Of a DNA stretch of 64,000 nucleotides, positions 21,171 to 34,049 are shown in pieces. The position numbers were made by a program, and so were the translations under genes. Each line of letters begins with the position of its first letter. Within the stretch, counting starts at the first letter, position 1. Source of the DNA: Chimonanthus salicifolius (lineage: Eukaryota; Streptophyta; Magnoliopsida; Laurales; Calycanthaceae); assembly GCA_013350335.1 (NCBI GenBank), contig CM023541.1, forward strand, positions 64,421,413-64,485,412, in the 5' to 3' direction. The notes below the pieces were generated by a model. It saw only the letters and a list, made by a program, of their open reading frames with translations. It was not told the DNA's origin and did not search any database.

Positions 21171-23753
21171 CAACAACAATGTCCTAAGCAAAGGATACGT
21201 TAACGACCGTTGAAGGCATAACCCAAAGCACACCAAATTGTTGTAACACTGAATTCCACACTGAATTTTCATGTAGGAAATTAAGGTTAGTCCATGATCA
21301 TTTTCCTTGTATTCCTTTTTGTAAACCTGCTTTTAACTAGGGCTGTAGCAACCATTTTTATTAGTCCATTGTTACAAGCAGTGTCACAATTTTTTCCCCT
21401 AAAGACAAAGATTGGAAAAGAAGCAAGAGGTTGTAGCACCAATTTTTTAAACAAAAATGGCATCACAACTCAAATCTACAATCTTTAATGTGCACTCGTC
21501 ATTGTGTCACCATTGCAACTATAAAATTGTGGGTTCAAGACACAATTTCAAAAGAGGAAAAGAAGATTTCTGTTAGAAAAAATTTAGAAACCTGTCTGCT
21601 GACTTTTCAGGGATAACTATGAAGCCAACTTGGGATCGCTAGTGAACCTTCAGCGTTGGGCAGTGGAGGATTGGAAATTGGAAGCCTATTCATGGACCAG
21701 CAATTGGGCTGTCGATTCTATGATTGTGAAATTGTGCAAGGAATGCCATCTCTAACCCTTGGACTCTTAATTTCTCTACATTCCATGAGTCTCTCTCATA
21801 AATTTATCATTTGTTCTCAGAAAATTCAAGCTTCTTCATCCAAATACCATGGGTTCGAGTCATGTTAACCACCACAATACCCATCTCCACCTCCAGTCTC
21901 CCAAAACAATGCACTTTCAAGTAAGATCCATGCAACCAAATCAATGAGCAACAGAGTAGATTAAAGCAAATAATTTTTAATAGAGCAGCCACATTTATTG
22001 GGAAAACTAGAGAAAAGTAGTCACAAGAAAACCACTTGTTGATGCCTCTTGACAGCCTTGAGTACATTTATTGGACTCTTGCCACTTTTTATGTAGACCA
22101 TGTGATCAACACCAGATTCCATCACAAATGACAAATGAGAAGAGGACAAAACTTGGACCTTGGGGCTCCTTCCCATATGGGAGAAAAAATAAATCTGGCT
22201 TTCTGCAGTAGAGTCCTCAGCTTCCAAAATTGCGACGAGTATAACACAGGGCATAAGAAGCATTACAACCATTAAGGGAGGAAAGATGCAATCATTATGA
22301 TAGAAAAGCAAAATCTTCTTTTGAGGGCTAAATATGCAAATTGACTGACCTAAGGATCATGCAAATCAAAGGAACATTGAAGGTTGGATTGAAGTGAGAT
22401 CTTCACCTAAGATAAAATGTGAAGTGATTCATCATCCAATTCAGAAAAAAAAAAAGAGGGGAAAAAACAAATCAATGATGAAAACTACTTGATCAGAAAG
22501 ATATTGAGACCAGACTCAATTCATATAGGCAGATACATTTGATGCAATGTTGTACTTGCACAAGACACCATCCACAAAGCACAAGTTTTGATGGGGCTAG
22601 GCCTTTTAATAGTGAAGGACCATGTCCCCTGGATGACAGAAGCAACTATTATTGCTCAGGGAGGGTGAGGAAAAATATTTCCGAGATAGAAGTGATAAAA
22701 TATTTCCATGGAGTTTGAATGAAAAGGAGGTTGATGGAACAGTGGCATCCAACTTCCAAAGAGATTGAGACCACCGTGTTGGATTGAGAGCTTAGAGAGG
22801 TGTTTGTGCTGTAAAATATTTTATGCTTCCATTGCATGTAATTGGCTAAAGGCATCATGTTTGGTTTAGCACTTTGTGGTCAACCATTGCTGCATAGACT
22901 TTATTTATTAATCAAATATTTTATTGAAATCCTAAAAAACAATACACATCAGTAAACCCTAAAGGTCCACTTCACATCAGTAAACCCTTACACCAAACTT
23001 CCATTTGTTATTGGTGGTGAGCGCAAATTTCACCTTCATCAGTAATAATGCAATATTCTCTGTTGGATTCCTCTCTCAATCATATATTTATGCTTGTAAG
23101 GGATTTGACGGTTCTTTCCTGGGTCAGAATCCTCACTAAACGGAGATGAGTGAGCAATGCTCTGTGCTGGTTATTGAAGGATATTTTAGTTCATCTGTGA
23201 GAAGCATGGAAGAACTAAGAGTTGAATAGATATTGTCCCTGTGTTGTGGGCAAAAGCTTATTATAAATTTAGAACTTCACTCCCTATATTACAATACAAA
23301 GAAAATGAGATAGAACAATTGTAAAATTACTAATACTACAAGAGAAAAGCATCGCTTTTGTAAATGACCCTTTAAATTAGAAGATTGTAATTCATGCTGT
23401 CAGAGTAAATACCTTGAAGAGGACCAGTTAATCATTTCTAGAGAAAACAAAAACATTTTTGATAATTAAACTCTAGAGCATGTCACTGAGTATTTGTATA
23501 AAGCTCAACATCAGCTCTAGAACATGAAATCCTTAGATGAATACAAATAAAACAGACAACAAAAGAAGAATATTGAGGGGATTGATATACCCTCAAAGAA
23601 GAGAACCAGAACACCAAATACTTCCATATAAGTTCCTTTTAGCACCTCTTCATTGAATTTAAACCTTATTGCTTTCACTTCCATAAAGAAATAGCCGCTG
23701 TAGTACTACCAATCAATGACAGAAAAATGGGAAATAGATTCAGCCGGCAGTGA
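21171..23753. other. Intergenic region downstream of XPT, no supported gene
   Basis: It includes the 3' untranslated side of XPT (about 23560-23753). A 96-residue minus-strand frame at 22021-22311, with the phrases SPKVQVLSSSHLSF and VDHMVYIKSGKSPINVLKA, looks protein-like but I cannot place it in a family and it has no clear neighbours. Tracts like GTGGGTTCAAGACAC near 21530 are weak tRNA-like remnants. Confidence 0.5.
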
Positions 23754-25003
23754 TTAGCTCTTCTTTTCAGCTCCATCCTTCTTCACCTTTTTCGCTGCCG
23801 TGGCCTGTGAATACAAGAAAGTTCCAAAGATTGCAATAGCAGATCCTAAAGCATTCAGAGGCCGGACTGGATTCCTGAAGACCAAAATTGTAGCAACAAT
23901 GACCACCACCCTCTTCATAGTGTTTCCAACAGAGAATGTAAGCGGGCTAATCTCATCAAGGGCCTGGTAGGATGACTGGTTGTAGAGATGGTAGAAGATT
24001 CCAGAGAGAAGCACCCAAAGGTAGAAAACAGACGGTTTTCCAACTACTTCGATGGCACGAGCATACCCTTGTACCCACTGAGAACCTTCAACAAATATGG
24101 CTACAGGAAAAGATAAACCAATGACAGTATACTAATCCATCCATACAAATTCAGGCCATTAACTTCTTTGAAATCCTGCAAGCTCTTTTTGGAGTATATG
24201 TTCCTCAAAACAAAGCCCACATTGCTAATCATAGCTCCCCACAGACCCTGCAGATTGAAGGAGACTTCGGTGACGACAGCCAATGAGCAGCCAAAGACAA
24301 TGGGCAGGATTGAGAGCCAAACGGTTATTGGGTAAGTGTCACCAAGGAATGATGAGAATATCACTGAGAAAACGGGTTCGGCGGATTTGATGACATGGGT
24401 GAAGGACACAGCAACCTTAGAGAAAGAAACGCAAGCAGAGATATGGCCGATTGTGTGGAAGAGAGCAGGGCCAAGGAGTGCAAAGATGAAATCTTTTGAG
24501 ATTTTTGGGCAAGGTTGGAGATTGAATGACCAGAGAAAGAACATCCAAACAGACCCAGCAAAGAGCTGAAACGAGGCCAGGAGCCATGGAAATGGGAAGA
24601 CGTTTAAGACTTTCTTGTTGTATATGTTAAAGATGATATTTTGGAAGTACCAGAGGCCAAAAACGAGAGCCAGCTGAAGGGTTTTGGACTTGGAAGCTGG
24701 TTTTTTTTCTGGATTGGCCTCTTGGGGAACGCCATCTGCGGCTGCTCTGGGGATTTGGGATATGGATTTGTTGAATATGAGAGATGGGTGGATCTGTAAT
24801 TTGGAGAAATGGGAAGAGTGGCCAGATTTGAGAGCTAATGGGTCAAAAGGTGGGGAAGTGATGGTGAATTTGTTGTGGGATTTGAGAAAGGATGCAGTTT
24901 GGAGATTGTGATTGGGAAGAGCGGGGAATCCATGGATGGATTTGAAGTTCCGCTTGCTGCAGTGGAGAGATGTTGGAAAGGTGAGGAGATTCAAGGAAAG
25001 CAT
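23754..25003 (-). CDS. XPT: Plastid xylulose-5-phosphate/phosphate translocator (XPT), interrupted by a 1-base frameshift
   Basis: Inner-envelope antiporter of the plastid phosphate-translocator family; XPT swaps pentose and triose phosphates for inorganic phosphate, linking the cytosolic and plastid pentose-phosphate pathways. ATG at 25001-25003. About 90 residues form a Ser-rich transit peptide. Then come the family core WYFQNIIFNIYNKKVLN, HTIGHISACVSFSKVAVSFT, IKSAEPVFSV, GAMISNVGFVLRNIYSKK, then FYHLYNQSSYQALDEISPLT, SVGNTMKRVVV and NALGSAIAIFGTFLYSQA. The IYSKKSLQ and NQSSYQALDE wording is XPT-like rather than GPT-, TPT- or PPT-like. It has no introns, as in Arabidopsis XPT. In the A run 24108-24111 (T on the coding strand) one base is missing, giving TAG at 24101-24103; the second frame then continues perfectly to 23754. 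With that base the protein would be ~416 residues, the normal length. Sequencing error or a very recent lesion. Confidence 0.88.
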
Positions 25004-27123
25004 TGCTGCTATTTTTCTGCAAAAAAAAAAATGGAGAATGGTTAATATATTAAGATTCAGAATGTTATTTGTTAGAAGAAGAAAGTAAAAAAGAAAAAAA
25101 GAGAAAAAGAAAGAAATACGTTTGTGACACTAGAACTCTGCAACAACCCAACTATGTAACAAATAAGATTGGTTGGAGAGGAGTCTCACGTGCATTCGGC
25201 GTCCTCGCAGAGACCAGGGCTGTATCTAGGCCTAGATCCAGATCCGGATCCGTAAAAATGAGCTAGATCTAATTCAGCCAGTATAGAGACGGGTCTGAAA
25301 ATTCGGTGCTGATATTTGATTTCGGCTGATATTTTTCTTTCTTTTTATTTTTTTTAAATCTCGATAATTTTTTTTAAAAAAGTCATTTAAAAAAATAAAA
25401 AAAGATTTAAAAAAAAATTAAAAATATAAATATCAGCCGAGATATCGACCGAATCTACACCGATATTTGTTTTTTTTTTTAAATTAAAAAAAACCTGAGG
25501 GCAAGAATAGAGAGAACCTGTTTGATCTTTGATGGAGCAATACCCCTGGAGTAGTGCTTCAACCACTGCAGAGAAAGAGAGATTCTCAGACGGAAAGAGT
25601 GACATTGTAAATACGAAATAAGAGAGAGAGAGAGAGAGATCTGAACGCAAGAAGAAAGCTGAGGCTTCAATTATTGTCCCTTGGGGTAAAATTTTTAAAA
25701 AAAGAAAAGTTTGAGCATTTTTTATGAGCTCAATATAGACTTAAGACTCAGCTAAGAGAGAGAGAGGTGAGGCAAGTTTCATTACATTTCATGCTCTTCA
25801 CTCACTATTAATTGTAAGTTGTAACCCATAGACTAAAATCAGTAACATCTGGTTTTGACAGGTTTTTTTACCCCCACATGGAAAGTATGGTCCGATTTTT
25901 AGTTCATAAGATTGATACGTTGATTGCAATCAAGTTGGAAAATTCAAAGCTCGAATTCAACTAAAAATCTAATTAAGTAATTTGGACAAAATTCTCAATT
26001 CACTAGAAAAACTTAAGTACAACTTGTTGGCTTAAATTCACCAGGGCTCAATATGGGCTTTCGATAGGGATCGGGCCTTTAAAGCATAAAGCCTGGGCGT
26101 AACCTGATTGGGATTTAGGTTCTTATTTATTAGCCCAAAAAAAGGACTTGGCCAAGCCGAAGTTGCACTCTCTTTGATCGGTTGCATATCAAAGAAGAGA
26201 CCAATCTTTTTCTTTCTACAAGTTAAACTTAGTATACAGTACAGTACACCGAAAGAAATTAGTAAGAGTAGTCTCATACTCATCTGAGAAGTGAAGATAA
26301 TTTTATGTGCATGGATGTATGTAGTATAGTTCAATTTGGATAAAATAAAAAGATTTTCAAGAGTTGTTCATTTTCTTCTTAAATTTTCAACCAAACCAGT
26401 CCAGTCCAGTCCAGTCCACACTCGATGAATCCCTAGAAAGGCAAATTGGGTAGCTATGCTCGTTAACACCATGTAATAATATATACCTGCTTTCTAACTT
26501 AATTGATCTTTAAATAATAGATTCTTCTTTTTTAATAGTTAAAAAAAGACTTGATTTTTAAGTACATTGGCCAATTTTCTTGCAACCATGATATCAGCTC
26601 ATGAGCAAAATGAACATACAAGAATTTGCCAATGCTTCTAAACTTAGCAAATTTATTCATCTGTTAAGATTTTAATTTGAATTAATTAATTTATTAAATT
26701 TATCACTAGAAATTCATTATGGTGAGGACATCTAAATCCAAAAGCCCAATTGTTAATCACAGGTTTGCTGAATAAGAAAAAAAATAGAAAAATAAGACTT
26801 CTTTCTTAAATATCTTACTTAATTAGAGAAATACATAAAGTTTAATTACATAATTTTTCTAAATTAATAATCAAAGACTCATTACTTTAGTAATAGAATT
26901 TTCCTACTGAGCAGTACGCAAAAATGCAGATCGGTTTATTTATTGCATTATTTTGATTTCTCAGTTTTGGAGATGGCTCATCACATTCAATAACGTGGCA
27001 TGCCCTAATTGGCTGTCCGTCTGAAGCCCAATCTTCTGTCCTCCAACCGTTAGAGGAATCGAACGCGTTCTTGTTTGATTTCAGGCTCACAGCTTCTTTC
27101 ACTTCCCCACCACCCATCATGCC
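25004..27123. other. Divergent intergenic region between XPT and MEX1
   Basis: It holds the leaders and promoters of both genes. Around 25290-25480 there is an AT-rich imperfect inverted repeat bounded by CGGTGCTGATAT and ATATCAGCCGAGATATCG, possibly a decayed MITE. A GA run lies at 25622-25641. Four CAGTC pentamers lie near 26398-26417. No gene was seen. Confidence 0.55.
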
Positions 27124-30100
27124 ATGACAGCGTCTCTGCCCTTGGCAAAAGTCTCCCCGACCTCCTCCTCCTCCTCTTCCGCCTCCTGGCACCTGTCCCT
27201 ACCAACCTCTCCCCACTCCATCTTACTTCCTCGCTTCAAAAAACACACCAACTCCGTCCACCTCTACTACTTCTCTCCTTCTCCTTCATTGCTTCGTCGA
27301 CCTTTCAACAACACCTCGCCACCTCCTGCCCTTGACTCCGACGCCCATCATCCTGCCGATCAGGTAATCAAATGCTTCTCTCTCTCTCTGCTTCTTCAGC
27401 CCAAGTTTCACCCCTTTTCATAAAATTTTAAAACATGGGACAGAAGGGAGAAACAAGGATTTAGGTTGCAGGTAAACTGATTGATGGAATTTTTGACAGA
27501 TAAAATGGAGAAGAAAAATTCACAAAGCCAACTTTGGATAGATGGAATTAATGCTTTGATAAAATTGAAAATATATTACATGCATGTGAGTTTGCGTTTT
27601 AAAAGTTTATACCTTTGTTGCCATTTAAGGGGTTGAACAAGGGCAGCAGCTTTGGTGAGCAGAGTGTGAAGGGATGGGACTCCTTAACCTCGAATTTTGC
27701 TGGGGCAGCAAATATACCATTTCTTCTGATGCAACTTCCTCAAATTACTCTCAATGCCCGCAATCTTGCGGCAGGAAACAGATTCGCTCTCTTTGCCGTT
27801 CCTTGGATTGTACGTAAAACTTTTTTTTATGCTCCATTTTAGTTTGTTTCTTCTTCTAAAAAAAGAAAAAAGAAAAAAAAAGTAAATGAATTTGTGTGGG
27901 ATTGCAGGGTATGCTGAACAGTCTAATGGGTAATTTGATTATGCTTTCATACTTCGCGAAGAAGAAAGAAACGGAAGCTATGATTATACAGACGCTTGGA
28001 GTTGTGACTGCGTATGTTGTAGTGGTGCAACTGGCCATTGCAGGAGCCATGCCTCTGCCACAGTTCATGGCCACTTCAACAGTAGTCACTTCAGGCCTTC
28101 TTCTCAATCTTTTAAATTACTTGAATTTACTTCCCCTCGTCATATGGAAATTCTGGGAAGATTTTATTACCATAGTTGGACTCTCTATTCTTCCTCAGGT
28201 AAATCTGCTGCTAACCAACTTGATTGCCTCTGCTTATCTAGTTTACCATCTCTCTCTCTCTGTCAAAAAAAACTTGTCTAAAATTTGATTTGGGTTTGGA
28301 GTCGGATTGCAGGTTATGTGGTCGACTTTTGTTCCCTTTATTCCGTACAGCATTTTACCTGGCACCATTGCTTTTCTTGTAGCTGTTGGTGCTGTTGTTA
28401 TGGTAAGCTCTCTCTCTCTCTGTGTGTGTGTGTCTACCATTTCTCATTTCTGGTTCTATTGTCTGGTTTGGTCAATTGTATTTTGAAAGATTGGGAATAT
28501 ATCACATGACTTTAGGAAAAATAGTAAAAGAAAAAAAAAAAAAACTCTCACAAAAACATCCTCAGTTACCAATTTGAGCAGAGAAGTTTTGTTTTACCTA
28601 GACTTAAAATTTTCGGAAAAAAGATTGGGAATATCAGTTAATACTTTTGATATAAGTCCTTTATTTGTTTATTTTCAGGCTTCTGGTAAATAATTCCTTT
28701 TTCTCCCTCTGTTAAATGACATGCTGTGCATGGCCGGCCCTGAGATTTCAGGGACCTAGGTTTAATTTAAAGATGGGTCTTTTATACACTTATAAAAAAT
28801 AAAATTATATTTTTTTTACCAAGTGTGAAACATTCAAATAAAATATCTTAATCAAATTTATAACAAAATATTATTTAAAATTTATTCTTCTCGAGGATTT
28901 TGAGATGCAAAATTACTAATTAAATTACTATATTTAAATTTTTTTTAATATATCTTTTTCAATAGATAAGATAGTTAATTCATTCAAGCTTTCTTATGAC
29001 AAATTTAATTTCCACTTGTCTTATGTATATTGATTTTTTATTTTTTATTAATATTTTATTGTATTTAAAAAGAGTAGTTTATATGCTAAAGTATATAATG
29101 CATTTAAAACAACTTATAAAGTAAAATTATATTAAAAAATTATCACTCAATTATAAATTATAAAACACAAAATAGTTAACTTTCCATTCAACTATCTATA
29201 TTATAATGAAAAATAAGTTTCCTCAATTGGAGACTTCTTTAGGTCACACTTTTATTAAAATTTCTAAAAAATTTATAAGAATAATGATTAGTTAAAATCT
29301 GACCTTTATATAATCATGTAATAGAGTCATAAAAATAAAACTAAAGGATAAAAAAAATGTACACGGCGTGAAAAGAACATATGATCTATGAATTGCAAGT
29401 CATACCAATTACCATCACACTCCAAATCCATTTGCTAAAAAAATAAGTATTAAAATAATTTTATAACGTAAAATAAGGTGTGTGAAATTAAAAAATTGAA
29501 CTCGATTTGAGAGCCTTATCTATTTGGAGGCCTATTTCGTCTTAAGTACAGGGCCGCCCGATGCTGCGCTGTTTTACTTTTTGACGGGATAAATTCTTCA
29601 TCTTTTGAATAATGCTGAATTATTTCGTGTAGGCACGCACTGGGAAGCTTTCTGAGAAAGGGGTGAAATTGGTTGGGATGATATCTGGATGGACCGCTAC
29701 GTTATTCTTTATGTGGATGCCGATTGCGCAGATGGTACTCATATATGTGTATCATTTCTTCTTCTTCTTCTTCTAGTTTACTAAAATAATTATGTATGTA
29801 TAATCATTTGCCAAAAGTCTTTTCATTTGTTTTCAGTGGACAAATTTTCTCAATCCTGATAACATCAGAGGCTTGTCAGCTTTCACAATATTGCTGGCCA
29901 TGATCGGAAATAGTCTTATGATCCCCCGTGCACTCTTCATTCGTGACTTCATGTGGTATTTGCTCTCTCCTTTTGCTTGTGATTTCTCTATTATTGGCTA
30001 ATACAGTTAGAATATATTAGAGTTCTTATTAAATTAGAATTTTAGTTGATGTTAAGATAATAAGAGTTCTTATTAAATTAAGATTCTTGTTGATGTTAAG

Positions 30101-31690
30101 ATAATTAGAGTTCAATTCTAGTTTATGTTACTTTCTTATTAAGGGATATATTTGATAGAGTTTGAGTTCATCCAATGTTCTTGTATATATTTGTTATTCT
30201 TAATGAAATGATGATCATGCGTTTATTAAATTTTCTCATTTTACAAATTCAGATTACCAAATGATTTTAGTTAACCTACTGTTTTTCTAAGAGTGAAGAA
30301 TCTGACCACTGGTATATCTCTCTGTAAACTGAAATAAATCGGTTAATTTGGAATTTGGATAACTTGCAACTGGATTTATTGCTTGAATTTTTGCCTTTGA
30401 AAGCATTTTAGTGATTCCAGCAGCTGTAACTGTGATTTTGTAAAACAGAATGATGGGTCTTCATGACTGGGTATCTCTGTTCACTGCCAAAACAAATAAC
30501 CTGTTTTTCTTGATACTATTAAATGTACAGAAGTTCTTGAGAGTGTGTGCAAATGATGGTACCATTATTTATTTCCTGAGATGTTGCTTCCCTTCTTTTA
30601 GAATGATGACACACAAAAATCTGAAAAAAAAAAAGGAATAAAGCAGATACAATATTCTTTCAAAAAAATTCTCCATGCAATTTTCATTTGTATCCAGGTT
30701 CACTGGTGCTACATGGGCATCTCTTCTCTATGGATGGGGGAATCTAGTTTGTATGTACTGGTAAGGTTTCTCTCTCTCTCCCTCTAATGCTTCGTCTGCA
30801 GAGGCTACCTTGATATCTTTTTGTTGATATCTCATTATTGTCATTCCAGTTTCAACAGCATTACCAAAGAATTCTTCTCGGCAGCAACCCTTGGCTTATT
30901 CACATGGCTGGGTATTTTTCTACTGTATCTTTGTTAGTTATATATCATCTCTACCATTCTATCCACTAATTTCATCCATTTCTGGTTGTTTTTTCAAATT
31001 TTACCGTTCCATTCTATTCTATGTATATATATAAAAAAAAAAGAACCCATCAATGTCAACAATCTTATGTATCTGTATTCTGTTATCCTTTTAATTGCTT
31101 CTATTTGTGATTTACATTTTTCTCACTTAAAAATACAGCCCGCATTTTTATTTAGAAACTGTTCTTTAACAAAAAAAATTATGCCATTTTTAAAAGGATT
31201 TATTATGTCATCACTGAAATTCCTGATTAACATTACACAGACTTCATCATAATAGTGCAATATTGGTTGACAGCAATATCTTGATCTCTTTCTGGATTGC
31301 ATATTAACTAACCCCCTATGGATTTTCACTGGCTGAGATTTCACTCAATTTGGTGTTCAGTCTGATGTCTGGATAAATCAATGGTCTCTTTTACTATTCT
31401 TAAAATGGAAATAAACACTTTTAGACCGTGTGATCAATCCATTCATGAGTCCCACTTTTTCGGAGCAAAATTTGGGTCATTGATAATTCACAAATCAGTG
31501 AGTGACCTCGAAACAAATTCCGAATTGGGGTGATTTAGAGTAGTCATTCCCCATTAGTCCCATCATCTTAGAAACGAGAATCACTGGATCTTTTCCTTCT
31601 CAAACAGGAATTACTCTGTGGAGAGACTCCAAAGCCTATGGGTACACGTCACCAATGACATCGTTGAAGAAGATGGTCTTTGGAACATGA
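27124..31690 (+). CDS. MEX1: MEX1, plastid maltose exporter (maltose excess protein 1)
   Basis: Envelope transporter that exports maltose made by starch breakdown at night. Nine exons, all with GT-AG borders and matching phases: 27124-27363, 27630-27809, 27908-28198, 28313-28402, 29633-29734, 29837-29955, 30698-30760, 30850-30911, 31608-31690. Together they give 1,230 bp, 409 residues plus stop; Arabidopsis MEX1 is about the same length. Exon 1 is a Ser/Pro/Thr-rich transit peptide. The mature part has WDSLTSNFAGAANIPFL, GMLNSLMGNLIMLSYFAKKK, WEDFITIVGLSILPQVMWST, VMARTGKLSEKGVKLVG, MWMPIAQMWTNFLNPDN, MIPRALFIRDFMW and GITLWRDSKAYGYTSP, all family-conserved, with several hydrophobic membrane segments. 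Intron 4 holds a hAT element. The first acceptor could instead be six residues later (at GGCAGC), in the same frame. Partial copies lie at 34957-35110 and 37157-37935. Confidence 0.95.
28729..29560 (-). mobile_element. Non-autonomous hAT element in MEX1 intron 4
   Basis: The 832-bp element has ends CATGGCCGGCCCTG and, on the other strand, CGGGCGGCCCTG. The 8-bp flanks ATGCTGTG (28721-28728) and ATGCTGCG (29561-29568) match at 7 of 8, fitting a hAT target duplication. On the minus strand its interior parallels the element at 61531-63062, including a decayed match to the transposase dimerisation domain (LNELTILSIEKDI) followed by many stops. It lies wholly in an intron and leaves both splice sites intact. 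Confidence 0.8.
30019..30140. repeat. Short tandem repeat in MEX1 intron 6
   Basis: A 43-44-bp unit (AGAGTTCTTATTAAATTAGA...GATGTTAAGATAAT) occurs twice in a row at about 30019-30061 and 30062-30105, followed by a partial third copy. Confidence 0.7.
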
Positions 31691-32974
31691 TCAAAGCTGA
31701 AAGCATGTTGGTCTTCGGCAACGGATGGCTGATTGATTGAAGATGCTTGTTGCTGGACTGCATTTTTTAAATGAACTTGTTTTCTCAAAGTATTAATTCC
31801 ACACACATCTGCACATGGCTGACTATGGCGGAGATTCTTCACTGAATAAGGTTCTTCAATTGGAATCTATATTTCTTTTTCTTGTCATGGTAAAATTGAC
31901 TGGAGAGGCATTATTCATAGAATTGTCTGGCACTGGATTCAGTTGGGTTTGATCTATAACTTTGAAAGATTAATTTCAAAGCAGTTAATAATGTGAAACA
32001 TGGCATGGAACACTGCTCTGTTTCATCACAGCTCGGAATGTTTAATTGAGGAAACAATCACCATTCAGAAGCCAGATCTTCCATGCAAGAGTTGAATGAT
32101 GAAATTTGAAGGTGACAGAAAGGACGCAGGTCTTGATTTTGTCTTAACAATTCACATCCTTGGCAACATTCAATTTTTTTTGGGGTCATGGTCCTTTCAT
32201 CTTCTTAGCCTGAAAATCTGAGATCGGGTCAACCCAGGGGCCGGACCCAGTCTCAAGGCTCAATAAAAAGCTAGGGATGTTGATGGGGCTCAAATCCTGC
32301 TCGACCCCAGTCCAAACCCATTATAAACAACAGGATTAATATGTGTATTTGATTGAAATGATCTGGCTTGGGCCCTCATTTCTGAGCTCTTTTAATACAC
32401 AATAGGCTTGGGCTTTTAAGTCAACCCGTTAAAGCCCATCAGGCTTTCTAGCCTGTTTATCCAACTCTATATATAAATTGATAGTAGTTGCATATATTAT
32501 TATATTACGCTTCATATATAAAATGCAATCACCCCTCACTCAAAAACAAAATTTATCTCTTTGAAATTTAAATTTGGGCCATAATGTGGACTATTCATTT
32601 TGTTCGACTGAAATATGAAATTGGCCTCTAAGTGAGCTTTTGACTCACTTTGTCAAACTATGTTAATTATAAGTGAGCTCCAAAGGACAGGTTTAGGCTT
32701 TCCATCTATCTAAATGAGAGGGTTTGGGCTGCCTAAAGAAACTGGAAAGGTATTCCTCTCTTTACACTCCGTCTTTGTAGCTTTTCGTAAGTGATTCTTT
32801 TTTACGTGTTAAAAGTATTTGTATAGTTCATTGTGACAATATTTCCTTGTTTAATGTTCTGCATGTTCCTCACTTGTCTATGAATTTGTTTTCTGTTGGG
32901 TAACTTTGTGATCAAGGTCTTGATGTTGTATTTTCTTTCATTGGATGAATTCTCGAAAACATCTCATGGAGAAG
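31691..32974. other. Downstream flank of MEX1, no gene
   Basis: The first ~100 bp after the MEX1 stop resemble the flank of the exon 9 copy near 35100. The remainder is non-coding, and I see no domain or clear repeat boundary. Confidence 0.55.
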
Positions 32975-33292
32975 AATGTTGGGAACCCTGGAGGGTTAGT
33001 TTGATGGTCAATTGTCACCTTTGTTTGTAGGAGGTCTTAAGATTAAGTTCCCCTCAACACAAAAAGGACCACTCCCCATTTCTGTATCCGGTGTGTGGAA
33101 ATGTTGGGAACCCTGGAGGATTAGCTTGATGGTCAATTTCCACCCTTGTTTGCAGGAAGTCTTGTGATCAAGTCTCCCTCAATACAAAAAGGGCCACTCC
33201 CCATTGTTTTGTACCCGATGTGTGGATTGAGAGGTTTACACATACTCCAAGGATTAGTCAGATGAGACGCCTGAATACCTTGGCCTTTAAAA
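32975..33292 (+). mobile_element. tRNA-derived SINE with tandemly doubled head
   Basis: Two near-identical units of about 125 bp lie in tandem, 32975-33099 and 33100-33226, each starting AATGTTGGGAACCCTGGAGG. They contain TTAGYTTGATGGTCAAT (A-box-like) and, in unit 2, GTGATCAAGTCTCCC (B-box-like). One shared tail (33227-33292) follows, with AAGGATTAGTCAGATGAGACG. Matching single elements on the minus strand are at 59346-59526 and, more decayed, 52165-52330. The pattern resembles the Au-type SINEs of plants. Confidence 0.65.
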
Positions 33293-33328
33293 AAAGTATG
33301 CTGGAAAAAAAAAAGTTAGGTGGGAAGG

Positions 33329-34033
33329 CTATTTGTCAACACTTTTCGTTAATACTCTCCTCAAATGCGACGGTAGTAAAGCGACGAGTTTGGAACTAAG
33401 GATGGAGAAGTGATGCTTCGGTAGGCCCTTGGTGAAAATGTCAGCGAGTTGATCTTGAGAAGAGACGAATTGGATGCGATTAAAGCCGGTGGTAACACGT
33501 TCGCGGATAAAATGATAATCTAGTTCAATGTGTTTAGCCCGTGCATGAAACACGAGATTAGTAGCCATGTAGGTCGCACTAAGATTATCACAGAGAAGAA
33601 GTGTGGGAGAAGGTAAAGGAAAATCAATCTCGGGCAGAAGATTCTGAATCCAAACTGTGTCAGCACAAGTGTAGGCAAGGGCCCTATATTCAACTTCTTC
33701 ACTAGACCTAGAGACAGTTGATTGTTTCTTTGCACACCACGAAATGAGGTTAGGACCCAAGGATATGCAATAACCAGTAGTCGAACGACGACTATCAGGA
33801 CAACTAGTCCAATCAGCATACAAGTAAGCAATCAGTTGGACAGGTTTTGGGGCACGCACAAGAGGCAAACCACGTCCAATGGAGCCTTTGAGATAGCAGA
33901 GAATTCGCTTGACAGCATCCAAATGAGTGGTGCGAGGCTGACTCATAAATTGAGAGACAATGTGAACTCCAAAGGCAATATCAGGCTGTGTGAGAGTAAG
34001 GTATTGTAGAGAACTTACAAGATGATGATACAC
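33329..34033 (-). mobile_element. Ty1/copia fragment: end of reverse transcriptase plus RNase H
   Basis: A 234-residue open frame with SLQYLTLTQPDIAF, RILCYLKGSIGRGL, SRRSTTGYCISLG and SEEVEYRALAYT, then CDNLSATYMA, HIELDYHFIRE and QLADIFTKGLP. This is the classical copia order at the end of pol. It is open but truncated; the catalytic RT half and a downstream LTR are missing. Confidence 0.9.
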
Positions 34034-34049
34034 AGAAGGGTTCGATGTG

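Noticed and set aside
24014..24101. An intron between the two XPT frames
   Set aside because: There is no GT/AG pair, and the protein continues without missing residues if one base is allowed for; the gene is also intron-free in Arabidopsis.
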